A DNA stretch of 64,000 bases from Oscillibacter ruminantium GH1 (GTDB taxonomy: Bacteria; Bacillota; Clostridia; Oscillospirales; Oscillospiraceae), in contig NZ_DF158896.1 of assembly GCF_000307265.1 (NCBI RefSeq), forward strand, positions 751,735 through 815,734, in the 5' to 3' direction. Positions 33,235 through 41,835 of the stretch are shown here, in pieces. The notes beneath the pieces were generated by a model that worked only from the letters and a program-made list of their open reading frames with translations, made no database searches and was not told the origin of the DNA. Within the stretch, counting starts at the first letter, position 1; each line of letters begins with the position of its first letter. The position numbers and the translations under genes were made by a program.

Positions 33235-33475
33235 TGCAAGCTAAGGGGAGGAGATGGCGGACACGGTGCCCGGCCGGGCCGGGAGCAGGGAACGGGGGAG
33301 CGCCCGCGCCTTGTGCCGGAGACAAGAAAATACGCAGCGATGGGAAGCCGTGTTCCGGCGTGAGAGGAGGCCAGTGAGCCTCGACCGAAGGGCGGGGGAC
33401 AAATGTCTGCCGCCTCATCCTCGCAAGGGGAAGCTGTGTGTTTCTCCCTGCCATTTTGAAAAGGAGCCCTTTCCG
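33235..33475 (+). other. Purine-rich leader between the attenuator and thiW
   Basis: About 240 bases are open in one frame but G/C-skewed and without protein family resemblance. Short GC stems such as GCCCGGCCGGGC occur. I see no gene here and treat it as leader. Confidence 0.4.
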
Positions 33476-33997
33476 ATGAAACAAAAAGGTACAGTCAAGA
33501 AGCTGGCGCTGGCGGGTGTGCTGTGCGCCGTGGCCGTGGCGGGCAGTCTGCTTTCCTTCCCCGTGCTGGGGAGCAAATGCGCCCCGGTACAGCACATGGT
33601 CAATGTGATCTGCGCGGTGTTTTTGGGCCCGTGGTACGGCGTGGCCGTGGCGTTTGTGGCGAGCCTTCTGCGCAACCTGATGGCTATGGGCAGCCTGATG
33701 GCTTTCCCCGGCAGCATGATCGGTGCGTTGGTGTGCGGCGTGGTGTTCTGGAAGACCAAGAATCTGCCCGCCACGCTGGCGGGCGAGGTGCTGGGCACCG
33801 GCGTGCTGGGCGGGCTGTGCGCCTATCCCATCGCAACAATGTTCATGGGTGTGGATGCTGCTGCCGTGGCGTTTTATGCTTATATCATTCCGTTTTTGAT
33901 CTCCACCGTCGCCGGGTCCATTCTGGCGGGGCTGTTGGTCTTCGCCCTGCAAAAATCCGGCGCGATCAACACGATGCGCGCCACGCTGGAGAGTTGA
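33476..33997 (+). CDS. thiW: Thiamine/thiazole ECF transporter S component ThiW
   Basis: The 173-residue protein has five to six transmembrane helices and matches the ThiW family, the substrate-binding S component of an energy-coupling factor importer for the thiazole moiety. N-terminal KLALAGVLCAVAVAGSLLSFPV and the conserved GSKCAPVQHMVNVICAVFLGPWYG and AMGSLMAFPGSMIGAL are typical. The ATG at 33476 follows AAAAGGAG. It is under a TPP riboswitch and next to thiM, which phosphorylates the imported thiazole. The shared EcfAT module must be encoded elsewhere. Confidence 0.94.
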   Translation: MKQKGTVKKLALAGVLCAVAVAGSLLSFPVLGSKCAPVQHMVNVICAVFLGPWYGVAVAFVASLLRNLMAMGSLMAFPGSMIGALVCGVVFWKTKNLPATLAGEVLGTGVLGGLCAYPIATMFMGVDAAAVAFYAYIIPFLISTVAGSILAGLLVFALQKSGAINTMRATLES

Positions 33998-34001
33998 TTT
34001 T

Positions 34002-34805
34002 ATGCTGCCGTTTGACCGCCTGAATGAGCTGCGAGAGGCTCGGCCCCTAGTCCATTGTATCTCGAATCTGGTTTCCGCCAACGACTGCGCCAACGTGCTG
34101 CTGGCGGCGGGGGCCTCGCCCATGATGGCGCAGGCCCGGGAGGAAATGGCGGCAATTGCGTTCATCAGTGCCGCCACCGTGCTGAATACCGGAACGCCTG
34201 ACAGAGAGAAGTTCGAGGTTTGCCGCCTGTGCGGCGAGGCGGCCGTGAAAAATCAGCCGGTGGTGCTGGACCCGGTGGGAGTGGGCGCGTCGGCATGGCG
34301 GCTGCGAGAGACGGATGGGTTGCTGGAACGCTTTACGCCCAGCTTGTTTCGCGTGAATCTGGGAGAGGCGCAGGCCCTGCTGCGCCGTGGCGGGGAGGAG
34401 CGGGGGGTGGACTCTACCGCCCGCGCGTCTCTGGAGGCCCGACTTGACTGCGCACGAGCTTTGGCCAAAAGGTACGGCTCCGCCGTGCTGCTCTCCGGCC
34501 CGGAGGATGTTGTTACCGACGGAACGCGGGCCTGCCGCGTTTTAGGCGGCAGCGATTGGATGGCTCGGGTCACCGGAACGGGATGTATGCTCTCCGTCCT
34601 CTGCGGGGCGTTTGCCGCCGTAGAGCCGGACATCTTTACGGCGGCGGCTCTGGCCTCCGCCTTTTGGAAGGTCTGCGGGGCGGAAGCGGAGAAACTGCTG
34701 GTGCCCGGACAGGGAGCGGGGGCGTTTCACTCCGCCTTGATGGATGCCGCGTCCACGCTGGAACCGTTGAAATTTGCCCAGCTGGCCCGGGTGGAGGCGC
34801 TTTAA
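34002..34805 (+). CDS. thiM: Hydroxyethylthiazole kinase
   Basis: The 267-residue ribokinase-like enzyme phosphorylates 4-methyl-5-(2-hydroxyethyl)thiazole in thiamine salvage. It has PLVHCISNLVSANDCANVLL, AGASPMMAQA, VVLDPVGVGAS and the catalytic VTGTGCMLS. The ATG lies four bases after the thiW stop, so the two are coupled. With thiE and thiD the window encodes complete salvage of both thiamine halves. Confidence 0.97.
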   Translation: MLPFDRLNELREARPLVHCISNLVSANDCANVLLAAGASPMMAQAREEMAAIAFISAATVLNTGTPDREKFEVCRLCGEAAVKNQPVVLDPVGVGASAWRLRETDGLLERFTPSLFRVNLGEAQALLRRGGEERGVDSTARASLEARLDCARALAKRYGSAVLLSGPEDVVTDGTRACRVLGGSDWMARVTGTGCMLSVLCGAFAAVEPDIFTAAALASAFWKVCGAEAEKLLVPGQGAGAFHSALMDAASTLEPLKFAQLARVEAL

Positions 34806-34895
34806 TGCCGCTAGACTCGGCCCGCATCTGAGAGAGGTTCTCTGTTTGTCTTTTGCGCCGGGAAAACGTGTACACCGATAGTTTGCTATGAAACG

Positions 34896-34940
34896 GAAAA
34901 AGGCCCGGGGCTGTTCCATGGAACAGCCCCGGGCCTTTTC
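34896..34940. terminator. Bidirectional terminator between thiM and the response regulator gene
   Basis: A perfect palindrome of about 44 bases (GAAAAGGCCCGGGGCTGTTC and its complement) has A and T runs on the two sides. Confidence 0.93.
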
Positions 34941-34952
34941 ATGTGACAATTG

Positions 34953-35711
34953 TCACTGGCAGCGTTTTTGATATTCTGAAGGAGACAGCCCCATGGCCTT
35001 TTTAAACGCGCTGCTGAAATAGGTGATGTCCCGGTAACCCACCAGCTCCGCCACCTCGTAAACCTTGACCCGGCAGTCCCGCAGAAGCTCGGTTGCTTTG
35101 TGCATCCGGTAATTGGTCAGGTATCCGGACAGGGTGTAGGAAGTTTCTTTTTTAAATACATGACTCAGATGTCCGTCGCTGACGCCCAGATTCCGGGCGA
35201 CGCTGGACACACTGACGTCCGGGTCGTTGTAATGTGCGGCGAGATAAGCCAGCGCCTCCTTAACGTATTTGCTTTTTTCCGGCGCGCCGTCTTCCGACAG
35301 TCCCGCGGCGGGGACGGCGGTGTGCTGCGCGGCGGATTCCTGCTCGCGGCAGCGGATGCGGGAAATGACCGCTTCCAGCTCTCCGTCGTGAAAAGGTTTA
35401 AGTAAATAATCCACCGCGCCCAGCTTCAATGCCGACTGGGCATAGGAAAAGTCACTGTACGCGGTGAGAATTACCACATAGGCGTCGATCCCCTCCGCGC
35501 GCAGGCGGTGGAGCATTTCAATGCCGTCCAGCTTGGGCATGCGGATATCGGTGACAATCAGATCGGGGCGATAGCGGCGAATGACCTCCATCCCCTCTTC
35601 GCCGTTGGCAGCCTCGCCCACCACGGCGCAATCCGCACCCGCCCAGTCCACCGTTAAAACGATGCCCTTGCGGACCAGTTCCTCGTCTTCCACCACAACT
35701 ACTTTCAGCAT
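34953..35711 (-). CDS. YesN-type response regulator (REC plus AraC HTH)
   Basis: The 252-residue protein has an N-terminal receiver domain with the acidic pair in VVVEDEELVRKG, the phospho-acceptor Asp in DLIVTDIRMPKLDG, Thr in VILTAYSD and Lys in YLLKPF. Its C-terminus is an AraC-type double HTH (VSSVARNLGVSDGHLSHVFKKE and the second helix with GYRDITYFSSAFKKAMGLSPSEY). It is the last gene of a binding-protein/kinase/regulator operon and overlaps the kinase gene by seven bases. It is the probable activator of the adjacent importer genes. This is inferred from context. Confidence 0.93.
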   Translation of the reverse strand: MLKVVVVEDEELVRKGIVLTVDWAGADCAVVGEAANGEEGMEVIRRYRPDLIVTDIRMPKLDGIEMLHRLRAEGIDAYVVILTAYSDFSYAQSALKLGAVDYLLKPFHDGELEAVISRIRCREQESAAQHTAVPAAGLSEDGAPEKSKYVKEALAYLAAHYNDPDVSVSSVARNLGVSDGHLSHVFKKETSYTLSGYLTNYRMHKATELLRDCRVKVYEVAELVGYRDITYFSSAFKKAMGLSPSEYQKRCQ

Positions 35712-37402
35712 GATGACTCTTCTCCTTTCCCGTCCAAAGGCAGCATGATGCGGACGCAGGTTCCCTGTGCGGCGGATACGAAGCGAAGCCCGAAGTCCGT
35801 CCCGTAATGCAGGCGCAAAATGGCGTCCACATTGTAAAGCCCCAGATGGCTCTGTGCGTCCGGTAACTCGCCCGACTGAAAGCGCCGCAGCGCCTCCTCC
35901 GAAATTCCCCGCCCGTTGTCCCGCACGGTGATGGTCAGCGTTTCCCCGCAGCTCCAGCCGTCGATGGAGATCTCGCCGCTGCCGCAGCCCTCGAAGCCAT
36001 GAAGAATCGCGTTTTCCACCAATGGCTGCAACATCAGCTTTGGAACCAGCGCATCCAAAAGCGCGTCATCCACGTTGTTTTTCAGAACGAACGCACCGGA
36101 AAAGCGAATGCTCTGAATTTCCACGTACCGCTCCACAAGGTTCAGCTCCTGCCGCAGCGGAACGAACTCGTCAGCGGAAATGCTGCTGCGCAGGATGTCC
36201 GCAAGATCGGCGGAGATGGTGGCAATTTCCGGGGCCTGATGAATCTTGCCCATCCATTTGACGGTGTCCAGCGTGTTATAGAGGAAGTGAGGATTCAGCT
36301 GGGCCTGCATCATGCGAACCTGTGCGGCGTTCAGCTCCCGTTGCTGGCGGAGGGAATCCGCCAGATTCTGCCGCAGACGCTGGGTCATCCGGTTGAACCG
36401 TCCGGAGAGCTGGCCCATTTCGTCGGTGCGGTGATTGTCGATCTGAATGTTCAGATTGCCCTCCTCCACCTGCCGCATGGCGCTGTTCAGTGCGCGAATC
36501 GGCTCAAACAGCTGGCGGCTGAACCGCATGGAGACGACTACGCACAGTCCCAGACACAAGAGAATGGAAAGCCCTGCCACCAGATGCAAGAGGCGGGTCA
36601 TCCACTCGGCCAGGGGCTTTGGCTGCTGCAAGATCAGATAGAACTGAGAATGCGGCTCCTGAACCACATAGTAATCATATGCGCCTCGCTCGTCGGAAAG
36701 AGGCTGATTTCCCAGCAGCTGGCCCCGCAGACGGGACGCCAGCGTTTCAGAGGGAATATCGGCAGAGGCGTATATCTGATCCCAAAAGGCGTCCAGAACC
36801 AGAAGGCTGCTGGTGGCGCTGTACTTTCCGTCAAACAGCAGTTCAACATGCGCCTGCGTCATATCCAGCACCACATAGCCCACCGGTACACCTCCATTTC
36901 GGATGGTGCAGGCGGCCTGCATACAGGCGGAACTTTTGGAGAGGGCGGACGCTCCCCGATAGACCACGCCGCCGCTATTTTCTGCGGCGGATAAAAGTCC
37001 CCAGCGAACAGGCAGCGCGGCAAACTGCGGCTGGCTGGCGGTGGAGAAAACCCGCTGGCCGGTTTTGTCGTAAATGGAGAAATTCGCTTCCTGCAACAGG
37101 GAGGAAGTGGTATTATACAGCGCGGAGTAGACGCTTTGCGTGTCCCCGCCTGCTCCGCCATCCAGCGCCAAAATGACTTCCGGCTGAATGCGGAGCTGGT
37201 TCATGACCGTCTCGCAGTCGGCAAGAAAGGATGTAAGGTCGGCGGTCATGGCGCTGATCTGACTTTGGGCGGTGTCCTCGGCGTTTCGATTCAGAGAGAT
37301 GCGGAAAATGTTCAGCATCAGCAGTGTGCAGATGAGCAGGGGAATGATGCCGATGGCGAGAAAAGCGCCCAGCAGCTTTTGCCGGAAAGAAAAGTTCTTC
37401 AT
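35705..37402 (-). CDS. YesM-type sensor histidine kinase
   Basis: The 565-residue membrane kinase has one transmembrane helix near residues 10-32, an extracytoplasmic sensor domain (about 35-285), a second helix (LLHLVAGLSILLCLGLCVVV), a HAMP segment (about 305-355), the His_kinase domain with QAQLNPHFLYNTLDTVKWMG carrying the phospho-His, and an HATPase domain with LVENAILHGFEG and VRDNGRGIS. The start overlaps the stop of the binding lipoprotein gene (ATGA). Such kinases typically sense sugars or other nutrients, here perhaps through the adjacent lipoprotein. Confidence 0.93.
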   Translation of the reverse strand: MKNFSFRQKLLGAFLAIGIIPLLICTLLMLNIFRISLNRNAEDTAQSQISAMTADLTSFLADCETVMNQLRIQPEVILALDGGAGGDTQSVYSALYNTTSSLLQEANFSIYDKTGQRVFSTASQPQFAALPVRWGLLSAAENSGGVVYRGASALSKSSACMQAACTIRNGGVPVGYVVLDMTQAHVELLFDGKYSATSSLLVLDAFWDQIYASADIPSETLASRLRGQLLGNQPLSDERGAYDYYVVQEPHSQFYLILQQPKPLAEWMTRLLHLVAGLSILLCLGLCVVVSMRFSRQLFEPIRALNSAMRQVEEGNLNIQIDNHRTDEMGQLSGRFNRMTQRLRQNLADSLRQQRELNAAQVRMMQAQLNPHFLYNTLDTVKWMGKIHQAPEIATISADLADILRSSISADEFVPLRQELNLVERYVEIQSIRFSGAFVLKNNVDDALLDALVPKLMLQPLVENAILHGFEGCGSGEISIDGWSCGETLTITVRDNGRGISEEALRRFQSGELPDAQSHLGLYNVDAILRLHYGTDFGLRFVSAAQGTCVRIMLPLDGKGEESSC

Positions 37403-38418
37403 GATGCGTCCCCCGCGGTCAATTCCGTCCAGTGGGAAACAAATTCGTCCTTTAATTCCGCCGCCCAGCGAACGGGATAGTCAATCACACCCAGTTCTTC
37501 CGCAGGGGGCAGAGCGTCCCCGTCGGACACGTCGGAACGGACGCTCCGGCGGGAAAATTGACTCACCACCAGTTCCTGCACGTCCCGGCTCTGGGCGAAG
37601 TCCAAAAAGGCTTTGGCGTTGTCCGGGTGCGGTGCGCCGGCGATGAGGGCGCTCCCGTCGGGGACGGCGCTGGTACCTTCGGCGGGATAGACGATGGCGA
37701 TGTCCGCCCCCTGTGCCTGCCGTTTTAGGGCGGTTTCCTCCAGCGTGACCCCCACGCAGCGAACGCCGCCCGCCACCGCTGCCACCACGTCGCCGGAATC
37801 GGGGAGAATGTGTCCGTCCAGCTCTGTGACGATTCGGTTCAGAAGCGTCCAGTCGTTTCCGGGGAGGATGGACAGCATGGTTACCACCGCCGTGTAGCTG
37901 GAGCCGGACACGGTGGGGTCCGCCAAGGCGATCTGACCCGTCCACTTCCCGCTCAAAAGATCCGCCCAGCCGGTGAGTTCGCCGGGAGAGACGAGTTTGG
38001 TGTTGTAGATCAGTACCACGGGCAGCGAGGAAAAGGGCGTCCATAGATCATCTTGGGGATGAAGACCGGGGCGGATAAGACGCGCTTCCGCGCAGGCATA
38101 CGGCTCAAAATAGTCTTCATAGGCCGTCAAACTCTCCACGCCGCCGCCAAAAATCACATCGCACAGCGGCTCGTCCGCTTCGCCCGCGATGCGGGTTAAA
38201 AGCTCGTTGGTACCCCCGGTGACCACCTCGACCCAGATGCCGGTGCGCTCCTCGAACTCCTTGACGATGGGGCCGTAAACCTCCTCCTTGTGGGAGGTAT
38301 AGATCACCACACGGTTTTCCTCCGCCGGGGCAAAGGTGGAGACAGACTGCCCCCGCGCCCCGGCGCAGCCGGTTAAAAAGAGCAGGGAAAGGGCCAGTGA
38401 CAGTCCTTTTTTCAGCAT
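37399..38418 (-). CDS. Extracellular substrate-binding lipoprotein of the sensing triad (HptA/AfuA-like)
   Basis: The 339-residue lipoprotein (FLTGCAG lipobox) has the type II binding-protein fold of the FbpA/AfuA group: VVIYTSHKEEVYGPIVKEFEE near the start, GGTNELLTRIAGE, then CDVIFGGGVESL and the C-terminal PHPDNAKAFLDFAQSRDVQELV. Automated tools tend to call this an iron-binding protein. It has no transporter partner in its own operon. Instead it overlaps a YesM/YesN two-component pair, the same order as the HptA-HptS-HptR hexose-phosphate sensing system of Staphylococcus. A sensor role is therefore more likely than transport. The ATG at 38418 follows AAAGGAG. Confidence 0.85.
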   Translation of the reverse strand: MLKKGLSLALSLLFLTGCAGARGQSVSTFAPAEENRVVIYTSHKEEVYGPIVKEFEERTGIWVEVVTGGTNELLTRIAGEADEPLCDVIFGGGVESLTAYEDYFEPYACAEARLIRPGLHPQDDLWTPFSSLPVVLIYNTKLVSPGELTGWADLLSGKWTGQIALADPTVSGSSYTAVVTMLSILPGNDWTLLNRIVTELDGHILPDSGDVVAAVAGGVRCVGVTLEETALKRQAQGADIAIVYPAEGTSAVPDGSALIAGAPHPDNAKAFLDFAQSRDVQELVVSQFSRRSVRSDVSDGDALPPAEELGVIDYPVRWAAELKDEFVSHWTELTAGDAS

Positions 38419-38478
38419 GTCGGGCACTCCTTTCAACGTCTTACCTAGGTGCCTTATCGCCCGGAAAGTCCCGGAACA

Positions 38479-38502
38479 GTAAACAGGAATATACCCGTTT
38501 AC
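38479..38502. promoter_or_regulatory. Operator-like palindrome upstream of the sensing operon
   Basis: GTAAACAGG-N6-CCCGTTTAC is an inverted repeat with eight of nine bases matching, located 60 bases upstream of the lipoprotein start. No good -35 box is seen next to it, which would fit activator-dependent expression. Confidence 0.5.
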
Positions 38503-38585
38503 GTTTGGATTCCCGCCGCGCGGGCGGTAAGAACGGGATCAAAGACCACAAAACCCAGCGCGCTGTTTCTGCTTTTCGCGGACGG

Positions 38586-39218
38586 CTAAACCAGCGCCAA
38601 AAGGTCTGCTAAATTCTGAATTTGATGACTAGCAAGACCCTCTTCCGCTGCATCTGGTCCCAGTGCGGCGCTTTGAAAGCCGCCGCTGCGGGCTGCGCGG
38701 ATGCCCGCCGCCGCGTCCTCCACCACAAGTGCCTCTGCCGGAGATACGTCCAGCTTTGCTGCGGCTTTTAGAAAAACCTCGGGGTCCGGCTTGGAGCGGG
38801 TGATCTCATTTCCATCCACAATTGCGTCAAAATACGATGTCAGCGCCGTTTGCTCCAGAATGAAGCGGGCGTTTTTGCTGCTGCTGCCCACGGCCAGCAA
38901 CAGGCCCCGACGTTTCAGCGATCTGAGAGTGGTGCGGGTGCTGTCCGCCACATCCGCCGGGGTCATCCCGGCAATGTGCGCGCGGTAGGCGGTGTTTTTT
39001 TCCGCGGCCAGCGCCTCCTTTTCCGCCGCTGTATAGCGGCGGGGGCTTTGCTCCAAAACCAGCTCCAGCGCCGCCATTCGGGACACGCCCCGCAGGCGGC
39101 GGCAGGCCGTCTCGTCGAAGGGAATCTTAAGTCTCCGAGCCAGCGCGCGCCACGCGTCGTCGTGGAAATGGTCGGTGGAAACCAGAACGCCGTCCAGATC
39201 AAAAATTATGGCCCGCAT
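38586..39218 (-). CDS. pgmB: HAD family phosphatase, beta-phosphoglucomutase-like
   Basis: The 210-residue protein is a HAD subclass IA enzyme. Motif I is FDLDGVLVSTD with the two catalytic Asp residues, then the cap with RLRGVSRMAALELVL (the GVSR signature seen in beta-phosphoglucomutase), motif II VGSSSKNA, motif III lysine in ITRSKPDPE, and motif IV VVEDAAAGIRAARSGG. It would interconvert beta-glucose-1-phosphate and glucose-6-phosphate, or act as a sugar phosphatase. The ATG overlaps the upstream Cof-type gene by 13 bases and has GGAGG ten bases before it. Confidence 0.85.
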   Translation of the reverse strand: MRAIIFDLDGVLVSTDHFHDDAWRALARRLKIPFDETACRRLRGVSRMAALELVLEQSPRRYTAAEKEALAAEKNTAYRAHIAGMTPADVADSTRTTLRSLKRRGLLLAVGSSSKNARFILEQTALTSYFDAIVDGNEITRSKPDPEVFLKAAAKLDVSPAEALVVEDAAAGIRAARSGGFQSAALGPDAAEEGLASHQIQNLADLLALV

Positions 39219-40030
39219 TGTAAAATTGCCTCCAGTTCATCGCAGACATTTTCGCAGACACGGGGCGCATCCCGTCCCTCGTCCGCGCGGGAGCGGGTCA
39301 ATGCCTGCCGCAGCGCCGGGTCCGCGGCCTCCATCAGATAGGCCCGGCCTGCCGCATGGAGCATGGACTGATCGTTCCAATTGTCGCCGAAGACCGCCGT
39401 TTCCGAAAGAGACAGACCCAGCCCCGCGCACAGCTCGCTAAGGCCCGATCCCTTGGTAGCCAGCGTGAAATCCAGCCATCCAAGGCCCGCCACGGCCATG
39501 TGAAACCAATCACCCCACCGGGGGCCGAGGATTTTCACCGGTTCGTCAAATCCTGTGGGGCAGAAGGCGGCGATTTTGACAATGTCCTCCGAAATGTCCT
39601 CCGGCTGATCCACCGTCTGCACCAGATTCCCATGCCCCTTCGTCAGCTGGCGGAGAAAGGCGGGGCTGCCGCCGCAGACATAGTTGACGGTTTGGCCCTC
39701 GATGACAACATCGCAGCCGGAAAGCCCTAAAATTGTGTGGGCCAGTTCCAGCGCTTCCTGCCGGGGAAGAGGGGTCTTGCTCAACAGCGGCGCGCCTTCT
39801 TCCGTACCGGGGCCGTATAGCACGGCCCCGTTTTCACAGAGAAAGCAAGCCTCGTCCGCCACCGGGGCAAAGAGGGTGCGCAGGGAGTGATACTGCCGCC
39901 CAGAGGCGGGAGCGAACAAAATACCCCGGTCCCGCAGGCGGTGGATCAGGGGGAAAAGGCGCTGCGGCATGGCGGTTTCGCCGTAAGGCAGCAGCGTGCC
40001 GTCGATATCAGAGGCGATGAGACGGATCAT
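39206..40030 (-). CDS. Cof-type HAD-IIB phosphatase
   Basis: The 274-residue protein is a HAD-IIB (Cof/YbiV type) phosphatase with motif I ASDIDGTLL, a IIB cap (about 85-190), the motif III Lys in TKGSGLSEL and motif IV GDNWNDQSMLHAAG. Enzymes of this type dephosphorylate sugar phosphates, PLP or related compounds. It is transcribed with pgmB downstream of an importer operon, but a terminator hairpin at 40104-40130 lies between it and the ATPase gene. The start follows CAAGGAG. Confidence 0.9.
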   Translation of the reverse strand: MIRLIASDIDGTLLPYGETAMPQRLFPLIHRLRDRGILFAPASGRQYHSLRTLFAPVADEACFLCENGAVLYGPGTEEGAPLLSKTPLPRQEALELAHTILGLSGCDVVIEGQTVNYVCGGSPAFLRQLTKGHGNLVQTVDQPEDISEDIVKIAAFCPTGFDEPVKILGPRWGDWFHMAVAGLGWLDFTLATKGSGLSELCAGLGLSLSETAVFGDNWNDQSMLHAAGRAYLMEAADPALRQALTRSRADEGRDAPRVCENVCDELEAILQCGP

Positions 40031-40103
40031 AGATAGAACTCCTTGTGTTGAATTGGAACGGTATGGATTCGCAGGCGGTTGCCTATGCGCAGGCGGATAT
40101 GCG

Positions 40104-40130
40104 AAAAGAGGCCCTGGGGGCCTCTTTTTC
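40104..40130. terminator. Terminator hairpin after the importer ATPase gene
   Basis: AAAGAGGCCC / GGGCCTCTTT forms a stem with U-tails possible in both directions. It separates the importer operon from the HAD genes. Confidence 0.75.
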
Positions 40131-40182
40131 GCGCGTCCCCCACTCAGAAGACACAGACCCGGTCATTTAGCCGGAAATTGAT

Positions 40183-41832
40183 TTACTTAACGTTGAGGGA
40201 CCCCTGCGCGATCATTCGACCGTTTCTACGACTAAATAGTACCATACTATCCCCTTGAAAGTCCAGACGGATTTTCTGGCCGATCTGATAGAGCACACCG
40301 CCAAACACCACGCCGGTGAGCAGGAAACCGCCCACGCGGACCTTCACGGTCGTCTCCATGCCGGTGGGCATGGCGGAGTAAATTTCACCCTCGATGGCGC
40401 CATTGTCGCTGAGTGTTAAAAACTCCGGGCGGACGCCCACCACAAAGTCCCCATCGGTAGGGGCAGTCTCGTTGTCAAAGTCCTCATCCGCATCGTTGAC
40501 GCGGGCAACATGATAGCGGAACAGAACGTCCTTGTTCCCCTTTTCAACGCTTTTCTTATCCTGCGCCCGGGCGGATTCCGCCGCCTTGCGGGATGCGTCT
40601 GCCGCATCGGCCTGCGCGTACCACGCGGCAAGATCCAGCGGTGCGTTGGGCTGGAAGGAGAGCGGGATGCCGTCCAAAGCCGAAAGGGCGAAGGAGCCGT
40701 CGGACTGCTGAATGCCCTTGGCCTCAATAAAGTTGATGGCGGGATTGCCCACAAAGTCCGCTACAAACAGGTTGTTGGGTTTGCTGTATACGTCCAGCGG
40801 CGCGTCGTACTGCTGAAGAACGCCGTTTTCAATCAGGCAGATTTTTGTCGCCAGCGTCATTGCCTCCATCTGGTCGTGGGTGACGTAGATAAAGGTGGAG
40901 CCGGTGTCGATGTGCAGCCGCTGCAGTTCGGACCGCATTTCAAGGCGCAGCTTTGCATCCAAGTTACTCAGCGGCTCATCCATGAACAGCACCGTCGGCT
41001 CCGGGGCCAGCGTCCGGGCAATGGCAACCCGCTGCTGCTGTCCGCCGGACAGCTCGGAAGGGTAGCGATCCATAAACATGCCGATCTTCACGATGCGGGC
41101 CACCCGCCGGACGGCGAGGTCGATCTCCTCTTGAGAGAGCTTGCGGACAGAGGTGACGAGCTTGCCGTCCTTTTCGTACTCAAACCGTTCGTTCAGGGTG
41201 CAGCCCGCGGCGGCACACTTTTCCCGGGCGGACTTCAGAGCGGCTTCCAGCTCGCCCCGCCGCGCTTGCGCAACCGTGACCGGCTCCATGGATTCCTGAA
41301 GCTTGTAGTTTATCAGCGCCTTGGCGGTGTAGAGCGAGATCTCATAGCGGTCGATCAGTTTGATGTAGGCGCGATCCATGTCCAGTTTTCCGCTTTTGTC
41401 CGCGCATTCCAAAATAGTTTTTACCACGTCGTCCGGTTTTTGCAGAATGCGGAGCAGAGCGGCGGCCTTTCGGGCCTCCAGATCAATTTTGGGCAGGTCT
41501 TCCTTGATGTTGGAAAGCCCAAAAGAGATATTCTGATACACGGTCATGTTGGGCCACAGGGCATAGTTCTGGAACAAAAAGCCGACCTTGCGCTTGTTGG
41601 GCGGGATGTTAATGCCCGCCTCGCTGTCGAACACCACACGGCCGCCGATGGTGATGCGGCCGCTGGTGGGGGTTTCCAGCCCTGCGATCATGCGCAGAGT
41701 GGTGGTTTTGCCGCAGCCGGAGGGGCCCAGCAGAGTGACGAAGGCGTTGTCGTCGATGACCAGATTCAGATCGTCTACGGCGTAAAATTTATCCCAGCGT
41801 TTTGTCACATGGGTTAATATAATCTCAGGCAT
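40183..41832 (-). CDS. ABC importer ATPase with large internal insertion
   Basis: The 549-residue protein is a FbpC/PotA-type ATPase (normally about 330-370 residues). Walker A is GPSGCGKT (36-43), Q-loop FLFQNYA (Q88), signature LSGGQQQRVA (261-270), Walker B VLFMDEPLSNLD (281-292), H-loop VTHD (H319). C-terminal TOBE segments include VGVRPEFLTL and VKVRVGGFLLTG. Between the Q-loop and signature are about 173 residues instead of about 52, so roughly 120 residues are inserted in the helical domain (112-240), which carries Lys/Glu-rich helices. A second charged insertion (about 415-460) interrupts the regulatory domain. The start is three bases after the permease stop. Substrate is inferred to be a phosphorylated compound. 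Confidence 0.9.
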   Translation of the reverse strand: MPEIILTHVTKRWDKFYAVDDLNLVIDDNAFVTLLGPSGCGKTTTLRMIAGLETPTSGRITIGGRVVFDSEAGINIPPNKRKVGFLFQNYALWPNMTVYQNISFGLSNIKEDLPKIDLEARKAAALLRILQKPDDVVKTILECADKSGKLDMDRAYIKLIDRYEISLYTAKALINYKLQESMEPVTVAQARRGELEAALKSAREKCAAAGCTLNERFEYEKDGKLVTSVRKLSQEEIDLAVRRVARIVKIGMFMDRYPSELSGGQQQRVAIARTLAPEPTVLFMDEPLSNLDAKLRLEMRSELQRLHIDTGSTFIYVTHDQMEAMTLATKICLIENGVLQQYDAPLDVYSKPNNLFVADFVGNPAINFIEAKGIQQSDGSFALSALDGIPLSFQPNAPLDLAAWYAQADAADASRKAAESARAQDKKSVEKGNKDVLFRYHVARVNDADEDFDNETAPTDGDFVVGVRPEFLTLSDNGAIEGEIYSAMPTGMETTVKVRVGGFLLTGVVFGGVLYQIGQKIRLDFQGDSMVLFSRRNGRMIAQGSLNVK

Positions 41833-41835
41833 GGC

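Noticed and set aside
33254..33475. N-terminal extension of ThiW
   Set aside because: It is Arg/Gly-rich, has no family similarity, and the ATG at 33476 has AAAAGGAG upstream.
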